A stretch of 64,000 bases of DNA from Crotalaria pallida. Lineage: Eukaryota; Streptophyta; Magnoliopsida; Fabales; Fabaceae. Location: contig CM075653.1 in assembly GCA_037953625.1 (NCBI GenBank), positions 3,596,001-3,660,000 on the forward strand, in the 5' to 3' direction. The notes beneath the pieces are model-generated. The model worked only from the letters and a program-made list of their open reading frames with translations. It had not been told where the DNA came from and did not search any database. The translations under genes and the position numbers were made by a program. Positions 20,211-32,869 of this stretch are shown piece after piece (within the stretch, counting starts at the first letter, position 1; every line of letters begins with the position of its first letter).

Positions 20211-21266
20211 TTGTTATGGATTAGAATAATACATTTATTATGATCGATCATCATGTAGATGGTACCGATATACATCAAATAGTAGGCCACAACAAGTAAG
20301 CCCAATACAAATCGACCTACATCATACAATTACTTGGTCAGTTTCCACATATACATGCATCGACAAGGACCTATTATGAATCGGTTTTCTAGCCCCAAGT
20401 CCAACACAACCTACTTACCACCCGATGACCACTGGAAAATACGAACATTGCAATGGATGTAACAACCCATGCTTATTATGCCTCATAGTGACATTCAAGC
20501 ACCATTATTTCTAGAAGTCGTTACTCTGACAATAACGACAAAACGATCATCATTTCCCATCATGTAAACCACTCTATATAGATTAGGTAAATGTCAAGGT
20601 AATGATAGATCTTAATCCCCTAACTCTCTTCTTACACACGCGACACACCACACCCCCAAATACATTGACTCTATTGATGATGAAGTTTTTCGACCAAGAA
20701 TCTATCACCACCATATACATCAACAAGCCAGCTTGACCAATACATGTGGGATAACATCTCGCAACATTTGTGACCACAAATGGAGCGACAAACTAATTCT
20801 CATCATCACATCATTGGCGGAAATTCAAAAGCCAACATGGCCATGGAGAGTTTGAAATACCTCAATCAGCAAATAAACTCTCAGGTAGCTCACGGAGTAA
20901 AGCATTGAACGAACTTGTCACACAGAAGTGGAGGAGGAGAAGGAGGAAGAGAGACGCAGGTGTTGCCAACGTTCACGGGACAGAGCCTTTGAGCCCCCTA
21001 AGCTTTCACCATCCTCATCGGTCGTATTTTAGGACCACCTCATCCCACTCGTTTACCTACTATTTGCTTAAAATCCTTACTATTGAAGATGGTTGTCCCC
21101 CATGACGTAGCATGGGTGGGCCACACCATCGTGCCTTGTCTACTTCCTTACAAAGCCAACACCATCCTTATCTCGAGGCGAGTGACCATGGTCGAATGCA
21201 CGTCAAGTGGTCCTGCTCGGATCAAACGTAATCAACCCCATCTTCATGTATGGTGAGATTACACAT
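20211..21266. other. Unrecognised ~1.06-kb insertion inside a MITE
   Basis: Bounded by comparison with other copies of the MITE family, which read straight from AAGTTTGTAAAAAATAA-like text into AATGCCATTG. The insert has higher GC than its surroundings, begins GTTGTTATGGAT and ends ATCCACAAC. This gives a short possible inverted end GTTGT. ORFs inside are short and unfamiliar, so I assign no function. Confidence 0.4.
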
Positions 21267-21372
21267 TGATTATCCACAACATAATGCCATTGAAAATTGA
21301 AAAATGGACTTATATTAAGGACCAAATTTTTTATTCTATATGTGGCTTACATTTAGGACCAGATGGAGTAAC

Positions 21373-21929
21373 TTCAAGATTTACATATAAAGAATACTTC
21401 TTCCAGTCCTAAATGTAAGCCCCTTGGACCAAAAAAAAACTCGTTTATGAAAGTTAACTAGTAATGTTGATGATATTGGAAATATAAACATTTGATATAC
21501 TTTTTTCAAAACTATCTTATAATTATTACGGTATTTCTAATCTGTGCACTAGGTGCATAAACAAATCTTAAAAAGAAAGTTCACATGAGAATATATATGA
21601 TATGTTTATTGGATCAAGAAATGATATTTAGTTTTACAATACAAGTTTATTTCTTATGATTACTTATCTTATGCACTAGGTGCATACTCCCTCCGGTCTC
21701 TAATATAAGAAAAAAAGAACATACCTATCTTGATCTCAAATATAAGAAAAACTTAACTAATTTTCTATTCTTAATACAATCATTCCTAAAATATTACTCA
21801 TTATGAAGTGATTATCTCATTTAATTTTTGTTTCATTCCCAATACAACTTTTCTAAAGTTGATAAAATTACGCAATCAACTAACTTTCTTAATAAGTGTA
21901 AAGTTGGTTTGTTTTTCTTATAATAGATA
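21373..21929. other. Intergenic DNA with MITE fragments
   Basis: Contains CTTCCAGTCCTAAATGTAAG (21392) and CTCCCTCCGGTCTCTAATAT (21687), both CTCC-family MITE ends whose partner ends are missing or decayed. Confidence 0.45.
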
Positions 21930-22212
21930 CACCATCCAATTTGAAATATAAGAAAAAAGACTAATTTCACACTTATTAAGGAGATTAGTTGATTGTATTT
22001 AATATTCTCAAATTTATAAAAAAAATAGAGGTATTTTAAGAAAGTAGCATTGAGAATTAAACAAAAATTAAATAAGATAACCATTTTCTAGAGATTTTTT
22101 TAGGAAAGTAGTATTGAGAGTGAAACAAAATTTAAGAAAATTAGTTACTTTTTCTTATATTTTAAACTAAGAGAAATATGTTGTTTTCTTATATTTCAAA
22201 TTGAATGGAGTA
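21930..22212. repeat. Stowaway-like MITE candidate
   Basis: Left end ACCATCCAATTTGAAATATA and right end, reversed, CTCCATTCAATTTGAAATAT are near-perfect inverted copies over about 30 bp. An inner copy of the same arm is repeated at about 22155. Confidence 0.55.
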
Positions 22213-23127
22213 TAAGAATAGTAGGTTAGAATGAATCCTAATTACTTTTGGTACTCCAAAAAGTGTTAAGTAAATAAGAATATTTGTGAAAAAGAACACT
22301 ACAAGAAATATAGCTGTTTTCTGACGGATTTTTTCCGACGGACTTTAAGCCGTCAGTGTTTTTTGTGTTTATTGACGGAAATTGCTGTCGGAAAACACGT
22401 TTCCGACGGATTTGTGATTTTTCGCGTTTTCCGACGGAATTTCTGACGGAAAACATTTTTTTAATTCTTTTTCGACGGATATTCCGAAGGAAATCATTTT
22501 TGATTCTTTTCCGACGGATTTTATGACAGAAAGTATTTTCACTCTTTTCTGACGGATTTTCCGATAGATATTATTTGTCCCTTTTCCGACGGATCAAATC
22601 CGTCGGGAAAAATAATTTAAAAATATAACTCTTCATGTTTCCAACGGACTTTCCGGCGGAATGTATTTTATTATTTTCCGACGGATTTTCCGACGGAATT
22701 TTCCGTCGGAAACTCTCTTTTGAAGTAAAAAATAATTATAACTAAAAATTATAATTAATATTAATTATTTTAAAACAAAACTTATATTAATATTATTTTT
22801 AAAAAAACAAAAAATAGTTAATATTATTTTCCAAAATATTTTATATATGCCTTCTGTCTTCTAACGAATATGTCCATCTGAAACCGTGATGGTTTATTTT
22901 AGTTTAATTTTGGGTCTTGCTAATGAGTGTTATATAAGGGCATTTTTAAGCAATCAATAAAAAACAATATGCAATTGGAAAAGTAACATACACATAAAAC
23001 CTATCAATTTATTTAATATAACATTTTTCATCAATAACATTTTAGGGTTTAGGGTTTACTTTTTTTTGGTATATTAAAGAGTGTTCTATGGATACTTATT
23101 ATTGGTATTTTTCTCTATTTTTTAATT

Positions 23128-23462
23128 CTCCCTCCGGTTTTTATTATAAGTCACTTTTATTAATTTCCACATCCTTTATAAAGTTAGTTATTATGGTTTG
23201 TGGTATACTGGTATTGAATTGGTAATGTAAATATTTGATACACCATCCAAAAAAAAGGTATTATCTCTAACCACTAATTACTTCTTTTCTTTCCACGCAC
23301 ATCCCTATTTATTTAAAACTTCTTTTTCCAAGTAATATTAATAGTGATAATTTTGAAAATACACATCAAATGTTAATATTTCATATATAAATAATTAAAT
23401 TAACCAACTTTCTTAATGGACGTGAAATATCCCAAAGGGTCTTATATAGAGAGACAAGGAAG
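23128..23462. repeat. CTCC-family MITE inside the CACTA element
   Basis: Starts CTCCCTCCGGTTTTTATTAT. Ends near GTCTTATATAGAGAGACAAG. Internal text matches the copies at 19905 and 42217. Confidence 0.5.
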
Positions 23463-23770
23463 TATATTTTTTGTTGTTTATTATATTTCAAACCATTGGG
23501 AGTACTCATTAGTTTTTTTTTATTACATGGTCTCTTCGGTCTTATTTATAAGACACTTTTGATATTTTTCTCTTCCATCAAGGAAATGTGAAAATTTAAT
23601 ATACTTTTTCAAATCTAACCCTTAATTAAAAATGTATACTCAAAAGGATCGGAGAGTATACATTTACAAAATTATCCGTATAATTATTATTGGGAATTTA
23701 AAAGTGTTGAATAAATAGATGACACATTTATGGAAAAGAAATAATTAATGACATTGGAAATTGAAAATAA

Positions 23771-23911
23771 AAGGGTCTTGCTAACAAGTGTCTTTAAGGC
23801 ACTTATTAAGGTTATTACATTTAGAAAAAATTTAAGTCTACATTTATTACTCTTTCGGAAACATAAAAAATCACATTTTCTAACAATAACTTTTATTTAC
23901 AATAGGTTTCT
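23771..23911. repeat. Fragment of the GGGTCTTGC MITE family
   Basis: GGGTCTTGCTAACAAGTGTC and the following ~120 bp align with the reverse complement of 25257-25427, but the far end is missing at the junction with the CACTA ORF scrap. Confidence 0.6.
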
Positions 23912-24244
23912 TAACAATGTCAACGAGCTGATTACCAATCTGAAGAAAGAATTGGAGACACTACTCCTTCTTCCAGTGTATATAACCAAGACAACGAGGT
24001 GATTGCCAATCTGAAGAAAGAATTGGAGGAAAGCAAGGAAGATAGGCAAGCCTTGAAGAAACAATGGGCACGTATTACATTGCGACAAGACAGGTTGATT
24101 GATGCTCTTATGCGAGTCGTTCCACCTGATGTGTTACCCGAAGAAGAGATGCAGGAAGATCTCCCCCAGAATGACCCAGTTGATCAACAGCATGATGATG
24201 ATGATAATGATGGCGATGAAGATAACTCTTATCTCAATTATTAA
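23911..24244 (+). pseudogene. C-terminal scrap of a CACTA-encoded protein
   Basis: The readable part (23999-24244) gives a Lys/Glu-rich coiled coil (ANLKKELEESKEDRQALKK), then an acidic tail with an Asp run, and a stop. Such an ending is common on CACTA transposase ORFs as I know them. A 37-bp phrase starting CAACGAG at 23921 recurs at 23992 with two differences. The 71-bp offset is not a multiple of three, so one copy is out of frame. The ORF starts inside the element without its upstream exons. Confidence 0.6.
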
Positions 24245-24871
24245 TAATTAGGACTTATATTTTAATGCAATTTGGATGGGTTGTGATGAGATGGTTTTAT
24301 TTTTAATTTACTTGGATGCATGACTTGTAAATTATATATGGATTTATTAGTTTTTTAAATTATGAAACTTTAGTTGATATTATTAATATGTAATTATTGC
24401 ATTTCTATTTTTCAGTTTGATATGAAAATTCTAGCATTTGAAAATAAAGTATATAGAATGCTTTATTTAAAAAAATTATTAATAAAAAAACCTTTATGAC
24501 GGATTTTCTTAACCCCACAGTTGACATTTCCGACAGATTTTTCCGTCGGTAAGTAAAATAAAAATATTATTTTGGTTTCTCCAAAAAAATATTACTGACG
24601 GATGATTACGTCGTAAAATTTAATATAATTTTTGTTCTGATTTCCGACGGATTTTACCGTCGGAAAATAGTTTTTGTGACGGATTTTCCGACGGAATTTT
24701 CCGTCAGTATTTGCGACGGATGTGTTTTCCGTCGCGAAGTTTTTCAACGCTCTTTTTTATGACTGATTGGTGGCCTTCGGAAAATCCGTCGGAAAGTAAT
24801 AATTTCCGACGGATTTGGGTTATTTCCGACGGATTTTTCCGTCGGTAATAGGCTTATTTCTTGTAGTGGAA

Positions 24872-25256
24872 GAAATTAATGCCATTGAAAATTGAAAAAT
24901 GAGCTTACATTAAAAATCAATTTTTTTTATTTTCTGTTTTTTTTATACACAAGAGAGCCATATATATTAGAATTGAGAAAGCATTTGATTTCGAACTCAA
25001 CCTTTAAAATTATGAATAAAATATTATATAAAGTATGGCAGTATTAAAATGTTACACATTTACGCTTTGAGAGTTAATAATGCACTCATTTTTTAATTTT
25101 TTTTTTCTCATTTGCTTTTAAACTTTTTATCCTTAAAAAAACATTATTTTTTTAAGGGATATGTTGTCCAATTTTAAGTGTTAGAACCATGTATTACTCA
25201 TTTGTATTGATTATTAATTAGTTAAAAAAATTAATCAAATATTAAAAAAATTTATA
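24872..25256. other. Intergenic DNA
   Basis: The first ~50 bp continue the MITE that the CACTA element interrupted (AATGCCATTGAAAATTG). The rest is AT-rich with nothing recognised. Confidence 0.4.
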
Positions 25257-25427
25257 GGGAAATGCCTTTAAAGCACTTATTAAGAAACTACTGTATAAGT
25301 AGTACAAAATTATTGAAAAATGTGATTTTTGGGATTTTCGAAAGAAGCAATAATGTGAACTTAGGATTAATTTTCCATTTTTAGTAACCTTAACAAGTGC
25401 CCTTTAGAGCACTTGTTAGCAAGACCC
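25257..25427. repeat. MITE of the GGGTCTTGC family (most complete copy)
   Basis: 171 bp. The right end, reversed, is GGGTCTTGCTAACAAGTGCT and the left end is GGGAAATGCCTTTAAAGCAC. Both ends carry a nearby AAGTGC...GCACTT inverted motif. Related fragments occur at 22914, 23771 and around 19660-19840. Confidence 0.6.
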
Positions 25428-25689
25428 ATTTTTTTGGGAGGAAAAGTCGTCATCGAGGTTAGAACCTGAGATTACCATTTAATGTCTTGTGATTTTACCA
25501 ATAAAGCTTAATTAAATTTTAAAATTATACTTTTTTTTTTGTAAAGTACATCAAAAATTCTCTAATTGACAAATCGAAGATTAACTCTCTTACTATTCAT
25601 AAAATATTAACTTCTCATGAACTTTTTTTATAGGCAAAAAGTTTTTGACGAGAAAAAAGATCAGAAATTAAACCACCAACAATCCATTA

Positions 25690-26684
25690 CATAATACTTG
25701 GATAAATTGAGATCTTATTTGTAAGGATAGGAAGGATGGAGGGTTCAGTGTAAAAAATCTGAATACCTTTAATCTGGTGTTATTATCCATGGCAATGGAG
25801 ACTAGTGTCTGAGGAGAACGTAACTCTCCTTGGTTTCAGGTTCTAAAAGCTAGGTATGGTTACTATAATCCTACATCACCGACTATTGTTAGGGGCTCAA
25901 ACCATGTGAAGAACTACTCTCCCTAGTGGAAGGCGCTATGTTCCTTGGATAGTACGAGATGTTATGTTTGGTTTCTATCTTACCTTGTTAATCTATTGTG
26001 GTAATAATAGCTGATTTTGGGAAGAGAAATGGTTTTGACCTTTTAGCTTTCAAGTGTTATTTCCTAGACTTTATTTGATCTCTTATGATGCTGGTAAAGC
26101 TATTGCTGCTTCGGTAAGGAGTTGGACTAATTGTTCTTGGGAGTGGAGACTAAATTGGAGTCATCCGTTTTTTACTAATTGGGAAAAAACTCCTTTGTAC
26201 TAGGAATTGCTAACTTTGTTGCATGATATCCTCTTCAAAAGGATGTTCTGGATATCGATGGCTCATTTTCTGTACGTGATACTTACTGTTGGTTGGCTAA
26301 TTAGTCTTGCATGATCCTCAGTTTTACATGATGCATAATGATGATATTTTTAAGTTATTGAGGAAGTGCAAGGCTCCAAATAAGGAAAGTTCTTGCGTTC
26401 ACATGACAACCTTTTCATGGGAGACTCCCAACTTGTGACGATCTTATTGCTAGAAGAAGTGTGGTAATGGGTCCTCAGTATTGTCTATGTGAAAGTGGAA
26501 TGGAAGGTGCAATTATCTTTTTCATTCTTGTTCCATGGTGAAGTTTATTTGGTCATGGTTTTTCTCTTGTGGCATCTGTGCTTGCCATTGGTGCACATAC
26601 ATAATGACACTTTCATGGCTATTATTGGGATCCTTTTTCCGAATACTCTTAACAAATATGTGATGGGCCGCCTTTGGTCTACTA
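25690..26684 (+). pseudogene. LINE remnant: end of reverse transcriptase and zf-RVT region (5' part)
   Basis: In shifting frames the plus strand shows segments typical of plant LINE ORF2 C-termini: KDGGFSVKNLNTFNLVLL, then NSPWFQVLKARYG, then a zf-RVT-like stretch with RRSVVMGPQYCLCESG near 26450-26500. Many frameshifts and stops. The reading resumes at 32870 after the Copia insertion. Confidence 0.7.
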
Positions 26685-27137
26685 TATAAGTTGTAGTTTT
26701 AATTTATTCATTACAACTACAACAATAGGGATCTTGAAATTACATGATTTTCACGTGTTATAGAGATGATAAGAGAATATAATTACTAACCTCTATCCAT
26801 TGCTATACTTGAGAGAGATCTCCAACGTCCTTTGACCAAAAGCCAGGAAACAAGGTTTCTATTCCTTTGCCTTCTCTACTATTCTTTCTGTATCGTTATG
26901 TGATGGTAGAAGAGAGAATACGTTATAGCCAGGAACAGGACCTGTTTCTCATAAATAGGTAAAACCCCTATCTCTTGTCCATTGGCTTCCATCAAGCTAA
27001 CGGGCCTTCAGAAACAATCCCCTTCTTATCTAAATATGATTTAGCCCATTAATATTTAATCATTTATTTACTAAACACACATCAATACATGTCACATGCA
27101 CATCACATGAGACATACTAAGATATTAAAATCTTACA
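26685..27137 (-). repeat. 3' LTR of the Copia element at 26685-32869
   Basis: Identical to the other LTR except one base. Preceded, on the element strand, by the polypurine tract CCAAGTGGGAGAA (27138-27150). Confidence 0.95.
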
Positions 27138-28349
27138 TTCTCCCACTTGGCTCATGTGACACAATTCAACATTATGGTCTAATAAACAAAATAATTAAAT
27201 AAACAATTAATGCGCATTTACATTGCTAAATCATTTTATACTTAGATTCTCTATTAATCATGATTAAAGATAGGAACTAATTCGGGTCATAGCGGTTGTA
27301 TGTCATTTGTTCGACATAATTCCTTCCATGTACCACAAAATAGTCTTTTCCTTAACACGATCTATAATTGGGAAATACATAATTGGTCCATAATGTCTTT
27401 ATTCAAGACAATACCCGTTTACATTACTCTAATACAATAATGCATGCCGTTCTAGAGAACAGGTAATCAGAAACATATCAAACATATCATAAATGAGCTC
27501 GGCTCAGAGTGTCAATTACATCATCATACATAAGGATGTCAACATCAAATTCAATTTTACTTAATAACAGTAATGCCTATACTTTCAACATGTTCAATAA
27601 ATGTTTAGGCGATAACCCTTCTTTCAAGGAATTAGCAATCATAAGATTGGTGCTAACATGCTCTATTGACAATCTTTGTTTCTGATCTCATTCTTTAGAG
27701 ACAAAGTACTTCATTCACATACTTTTAGCACCTTTATAGTACTTGTCATTGCTGCAAAATACCACACTACGTTTTCAGCGGCTAAGCAATATTGTCGACA
27801 GTTCTAAGCCCCGAAATAAAATTTTGCAGTCAATTAGTTTGAATTGTAACCTCAAAACTTGTTACAAATTCAACATTCTGATCACCTCAATGTGATCATT
27901 CATTACAGAAGTAAACATGCATTTATTCGTTCCATGCTAATACCTCAAGACTTTATGAGTATAGTTAATACTTCCTAAACATAAATTTTATTCAGTCTAA
28001 ATCATTCTAGTACTTCAATGATATATGCTTTCTGAGATAAGCCTAACAATTCATGTGACATATTCTAGAATATTCATTTTCTAATCACATGGCTCGACTC
28101 ACCTATATCTTTCATTCAAAGTTACTAGAAAAAACTTCTTAGTCTAGTGTAAAAGACTAAGATAATAAGTTGCAAGCAAGATATAATAACATACAGAATC
28201 AACATAATAAACTCACTCCCACTGACCTTCAGATACTTACACAAGTTAATGGTGTTTCCTTAAATCTAAAACGAACAATAGTATCATTGACTATCTTTCA
28301 GATACTATTGGTGGGATGTATGTTTAAATTTGTATATTAATTTCCTCAA

Positions 28350-28700
28350 ATTTGCACATTTTGTGTTCATTCTTTCAATTGAGAACCACATTAGTGGGTC
28401 ATCCACATAAACATCCTCCTTTAAAATTCATAAAAGTTGTTTTCACATTCTTCTACTGCAGTTCCAAATCATTACGGACTACATATGTCATGATGATAAT
28501 ATTGAATAAATTCTTTCAGGTAATTGGTCAAAATACCTCATTAATGGTCAATGCCAACTTTGCGAGGGAAATCATTGACAACAAATTTGGCCTTGTAACG
28601 TTCAAGGTTGTCACGAGAGTTATATTTGGTCCAAAAGACTCACTTACCCCCCAACTCTCGTGTAACCTTTAGGCAATTCTACAAGGTCTCACATATAAAA
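28350..28700 (-). pseudogene. Copia reverse transcriptase remnant
   Basis: TATGTGGATGAC at about 28394-28405 on the element strand encodes YVDD, the reverse transcriptase active-site box, at the expected place between integrase and the 3' LTR. The surroundings are too decayed to align by eye. Confidence 0.45.
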
Positions 28701-29199
28701 AATATTTATCAATATTATCACAACTTACGGCTTGTAAAACAACACATCGTTATCATTAATGACTAAATCAAATTTATATTCTTGTAGATAAACCACATAA
28801 AACATTCGAAATAGCAATTTCTTTTCCTTTTTTTTTTTTTTTTTTTAAATACTATTTCTCATGGTTCTTCTACAATAAAATCATTGTGAATAGTGAATTC
28901 ATTTCATACTTTATTGTTATACGATTCAACAATAAAAGAAACTATTGTTGAGTAGAAGAACAAATTACAAATTACAGGAACTTGCACCCTAACTCCATTA
29001 ATTTCCACTTTATGTGGAACTATACTCCCACTAATTTCACAATTCTCAGTAAACCTGTCATTCACAATTTCAATGGTTCTTATACTATGGTTAGAACAAT
29101 AAGGTCTATACCTTTTGATTTATATGGATAATCAATGAAATACTCACTGATGTTTTATATCCATTTTCTTTTCTGGCGGATTGCAATCCTTGTTTCTGC

Positions 29200-29875
29200 C
29201 GACAACCTTAAACATGCAGGTGCCTTAAATTGGGTATCCTATAAACACAGTTCAAAATTGTCTTTGGCACTGTCTTACTAGGAACCCTGTTCAATAGACA
29301 AATGGCAGTTTCAAGACATACATTCACAAATGCGGGTAAAGACTAAATATCATGCTCCTAACCATATTCATTACTGTTCTGTTATGCCCTATATACACCA
29401 TTTCGCTGCAGTGTAACTGGCACACACACAAATTATTCAATTCTTGAGGAGTTAACGAACAATCACAGATGTTGCCCATTTTAATTAATTCTTTCATGTT
29501 AGTCATCATCTCTATCGTAATTGATAACATTCATCTATATGTACTTAACTTTCTACTATATTCAAGTAAATTTTCAAGACATAACTATAACATGAATAAT
29601 TATCAATAAAGATGATCACATACCTTTTCCTTTCTAAAAAAAAAAAAAAAAAAAAAAAAAGGTTAACATCAGAGGTCCACAAGTTTTGAAGAACACATTT
29701 TCAAGAAGCTGAATCCTTCTTGTGGCTCCTTTCTTTGTGTCTTTGGTTTTCTTTTCTTTAATACAATCTGCACAAATAATTAGGCCAATAAAATCCAAAT
29801 TTGGAAAGATTTTGTTCCTTATAAAGCTTTCCATTCTTTCCTTGGATTTATGACCCAAACACTTATGCCACAAAT
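29200..29875 (-). pseudogene. Copia integrase remnant
   Basis: 29634-29873 reads as the pre-integrase zinc-binding region (WHKCLGHKSKERMESFIRNK, then CADCIKEKKTK). A 22-base A run at 29638 then breaks the frame. 29200-29530 holds the later integrase end (NRTVMNMVRSM, then NRVPSKTVPK in another frame). Catalytic spacing cannot be reconstructed. Confidence 0.75.
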
Positions 29876-32401
29876 TAGCAAAAAATCATTTAAAATTCAA
29901 TTTATATAACTATCACTAATATACAAATACCAATGTGATAATTATGCTTAAATAAATTGAAACATCCATAACCAAACATAAAAGAGTATCTAGCAACATC
30001 AATCCTAGATAATAAACCAAACTCCTAGAAAAACTAGGTACCTAAAAGGTCTCCAATGAGTCTAGATGATGCCCAATATCAAGGATTAAACATTAAGTCC
30101 TGACAAGTTCTACAAGAACCTTCACTTTATTCCCACAAACACGTACTTTACATGTGGGTTTATGGTATGGATTAAACAAAATTCATTATGTTAGAAACAT
30201 GTTTCGATTAATCCAGGATCAATCCACCAAATTTTATGTGGATCTTTGATTAAGTTTGACTCAAACATACATAAGCATTAAACTTATCTTTTATAGAATC
30301 AAGATTTTCATTTTATGCACTTCTTCTGAATTCAACATTTTTGCACAAAATGACATTTATGATAATGAGGTTCTTTCATATGAATTTTCACATATGTCTC
30401 ATTAATTCTGAGTGATCCTTTGCCCTTATCATGTTTCTTCGCACATTTATTTTCAGCTCCTTAATGTCCTTAAAGGTTGGATAAAGAGATTTCTTATATT
30501 CTTAAGTCTTGTTTCCTCTTAAACTAAGATATTGTGGATTTTACTGCACAGCCCATTATCTTTCATGGCGTTATAGCTCATTCAAAACAAGTCACACTCA
30601 ATCAGTAATGAGGAGGATAAACTATACTAAGAAGTTCTCATCCACAACTATTCATAAGGACTTAAACTTAAATCTTGCTGCAATAATTCTCGTTTTAATT
30701 ATACATTCATAAATAGTACACAAATCACCAAGCTTTATGGGGTTAAGGTACTCATTAATGTCTCAGAAAGAGACTCACAAAATTTGGCACTCTCACAAAA
30801 TTCTTTTCATTTTTTTTTTTTTAATTACTTTCAATTTTGGAGATAATTATCTTAATGTTATCTGCAACACTTATCCTCATGAACATAACATAAGTGTTTG
30901 CAAATCTTTCTAAAAAATTACTCAGATTTTATAATAAACTCTATCTTTATTGTTGCTAACACCATTAATAGCAACAAACTTTTCTTTAACTGATAAGGAA
31001 GACTTGCAAACTCTAGTCAGAAAGTTGAACAAATAACACTGACACATACAAGTCATGAGAATGCAGAAAATTAAGAACATGTATTACATAAATGTTTTGA
31101 GACATAAGGTACATATTACTTAAACAATTAATGTGAACTAACGCTCTCCTTTGGGTTGCACATTAGCACACGACATTCAAACATAATGATGCTAATAAAA
31201 TTAATAATCAATAATTGGCAATGATATATGTACCAATTAGTATTATTTATTATCTTTGGATATATAAATAAACCAATAGCACAAACATATTGCCTACAGT
31301 CATGTCCATTAATTATAAGAACAACTAATCAAACCTTTGGGCGATACATAAATGTCTTATAACAATGAACTACAATATACCCATAGAACATCAAACCATT
31401 ATGTCATTCATATAGCATCAAATCTATGAGTAATTGAAAAACATCATATGATTTGAAATTAATTTACTTACTGATTAGACCACTTTGGTGATTAACAAAA
31501 TCAACATACAATTAACTTCAAATCAAATTCATTATTATAATAAAATTAGCCAATCGGAATTAATATCTTTATGATTTAACAACTTTAATGATGATCAAAT
31601 CATCATACATTAATATCAAATCAAATCAATAATGGGTAATGCAACGTGCAAGAAATAAATATTTATTATCTTTGGAAATAAATAATTACCTTCAATCATG
31701 TTTATTAATCATAAGAACAACTAATCTACCTTTGGGTGATCCATAAATGCCTTATAACAATAAACTCAACGACTCATAGAACAACAAATCATCATGTTGT
31801 ACTTTTATAGTATCATCTATGAGTAATTGAAATTAACTATTATATGATTTAGAATTAATTTAACTTTTCAAGTTTGACCACTTTGGTGATTAACTAACTT
31901 ATAATACATTAATTCAAATCAATCTATGATATAATTTAATAATAAACTATTAAATTATCAATACATAATATCCAGAAAATAAACTATTATATATATCGCG
32001 TTAGTATAGCTGTGACCCGTGACCAGTAAGTATCATCACATTAGTATATATAATAAAATTTATGCGTGAACCCGTGACCATACCACGGTTTTAGTTTCAC
32101 GTTAGTAAGAGTAACACTTTGGCGTGAACAGTAGGCATTATTGCTAGAAAACAATTCATGCGTTAAAAATTAATACACGCTAGTGTTACTGTTCACAGTA
32201 ATTGAATCAAATGCAATATTGATTTTCAAAAGTTAATCGGAGAAATAAAATTTAATAGGTATGAAATTAAACTTTCGCGGAAACCATAATATCCCTAAAT
32301 ACAATAATTAGGGTTCATACTAAAATAAATCCTAAATACAATAATTAGGATTCATACCACATCACAAAATTTTAATTGGAAAATCATGAATTTCTCAACC
32401 T

Positions 32402-32414
32402 GGCTCTGATACCA
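32402..32414 (-). other. Primer binding site (initiator tRNA-Met type)
   Basis: On the element strand TGGTATCAGAGCC, the usual Copia primer site, two bases inside the 5' LTR. Confidence 0.9.
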
Positions 32415-32416
32415 CA

Positions 32417-32869
32417 TATAAGTTGTAGTTTTAATTTATTCATTACAACTACAACAATAGGGATCTTGAAATTACATGATTTTCACGTGTTATAGAGATG
32501 ATAAGAGAATATAATTACTAACCTCTATCCATTGCTATACTTGAGAGAGATCTCCAACGTCCTTTGACCAAAAGCCAGGAAACAAGGTTTCTATTCCTTT
32601 GCCTTCTCTACTATTCTTTCTGTATCGTTATGTGATGGTAGAAGAGAGAATACGTTATAGCCAGGAACAGGACCTGTTTCTCATAAATAGGTAAAACCCC
32701 TATCTCTTATCCATTGGCTTCCATCAAGCTAACGGGCCTTCAGAAACAATCCCCTTCTTATCTAAATATGATTTAGCCCATTAATATTTAATCATTTATT
32801 TACTAAACACACATCAATACATGTCACATGCACATCACATGAGACATACTAAGATATTAAAATCTTACA
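32417..32869 (-). repeat. 5' LTR of the Copia element at 26685-32869
   Basis: Starts TGTAAGATTTTAATATC on the element strand and ends ACTTATA, two bases before the primer site. Confidence 0.95.

Larger units (their letters stand above)
19609..21372. repeat. Composite of CTCC-family MITEs with internal insertions
   Basis: Outer ends match each other inverted: CTCCTATCTTAAATGTAAG at 19613 and, reversed, CTCCATCTGGTCCTAAATGT at 21370. Inside lie a complete CTCC-family MITE (19905-20154) and about 1.06 kb of unrelated DNA (about 20211-21266). The inner phrases GTTGAGTAAATAAA and AATGCCATTGAAAATTG also flank other insertions in this family. Confidence 0.5.
22297..24868 (+). mobile_element. CACTA (En/Spm) transposon, non-autonomous
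   Basis: Ends are CACTACAAGAAAT at 22297 and its inverse ATTTCTTGTAGTG at 24868, with the 3-bp duplication GAA on both sides; all are diagnostic of plant CACTA elements. Both subterminal zones are packed with TTTCCGACGGATTTTCCGTC-type direct and inverted motifs. Of the coding part only a 3'-terminal ORF scrap remains (23911-24244). At least one CTCC-family MITE and one GGGTCTTGC-family MITE fragment lie inside. The element itself sits in the middle of another CTCC-family MITE. Confidence 0.92.
26685..32869 (-). mobile_element. Complete Ty1/Copia LTR retrotransposon with decayed interior
   Basis: 6185 bp between 5-bp duplications TACTA (26680-26684 and 32870-32874). Two 453-bp LTRs (26685-27137, 32417-32869) differ, by my base-by-base reading, at one position (ctcttGtcc against ctcttAtcc). 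A primer site for initiator tRNA-Met lies beside the right LTR and a polypurine tract beside the left, so transcription runs leftward. The 5.3-kb interior has integrase and reverse transcriptase traces but no ORF longer than about 100 codons. The LTR ends are TGTAAG...ACTTATA, i.e. TG...TA. Confidence 0.93.

Noticed and set aside
22320..22740. CRISPR-like array from regularly spaced TTTCCGACGGA motifs
   Set aside because: Spacing is irregular, motifs occur in both orientations and lie at CACTA ends; this is a plant nuclear sequence.
23748..24002. 84-codon plus-strand ORF ahead of the CACTA coiled-coil ORF
   Set aside because: Begins in a MITE and crosses into the CACTA scrap; a chance fusion frame.
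26000..26684. Host gene of the zf-RVT or RNase H type
   Set aside because: Many frameshifts and stops, and the order of segments fits a LINE remnant.
28352..28672. 106-codon plus-strand ORF inside the Copia element
   Set aside because: It is antisense to the RT remnant (its complement encodes YVDD), so it is a shadow.
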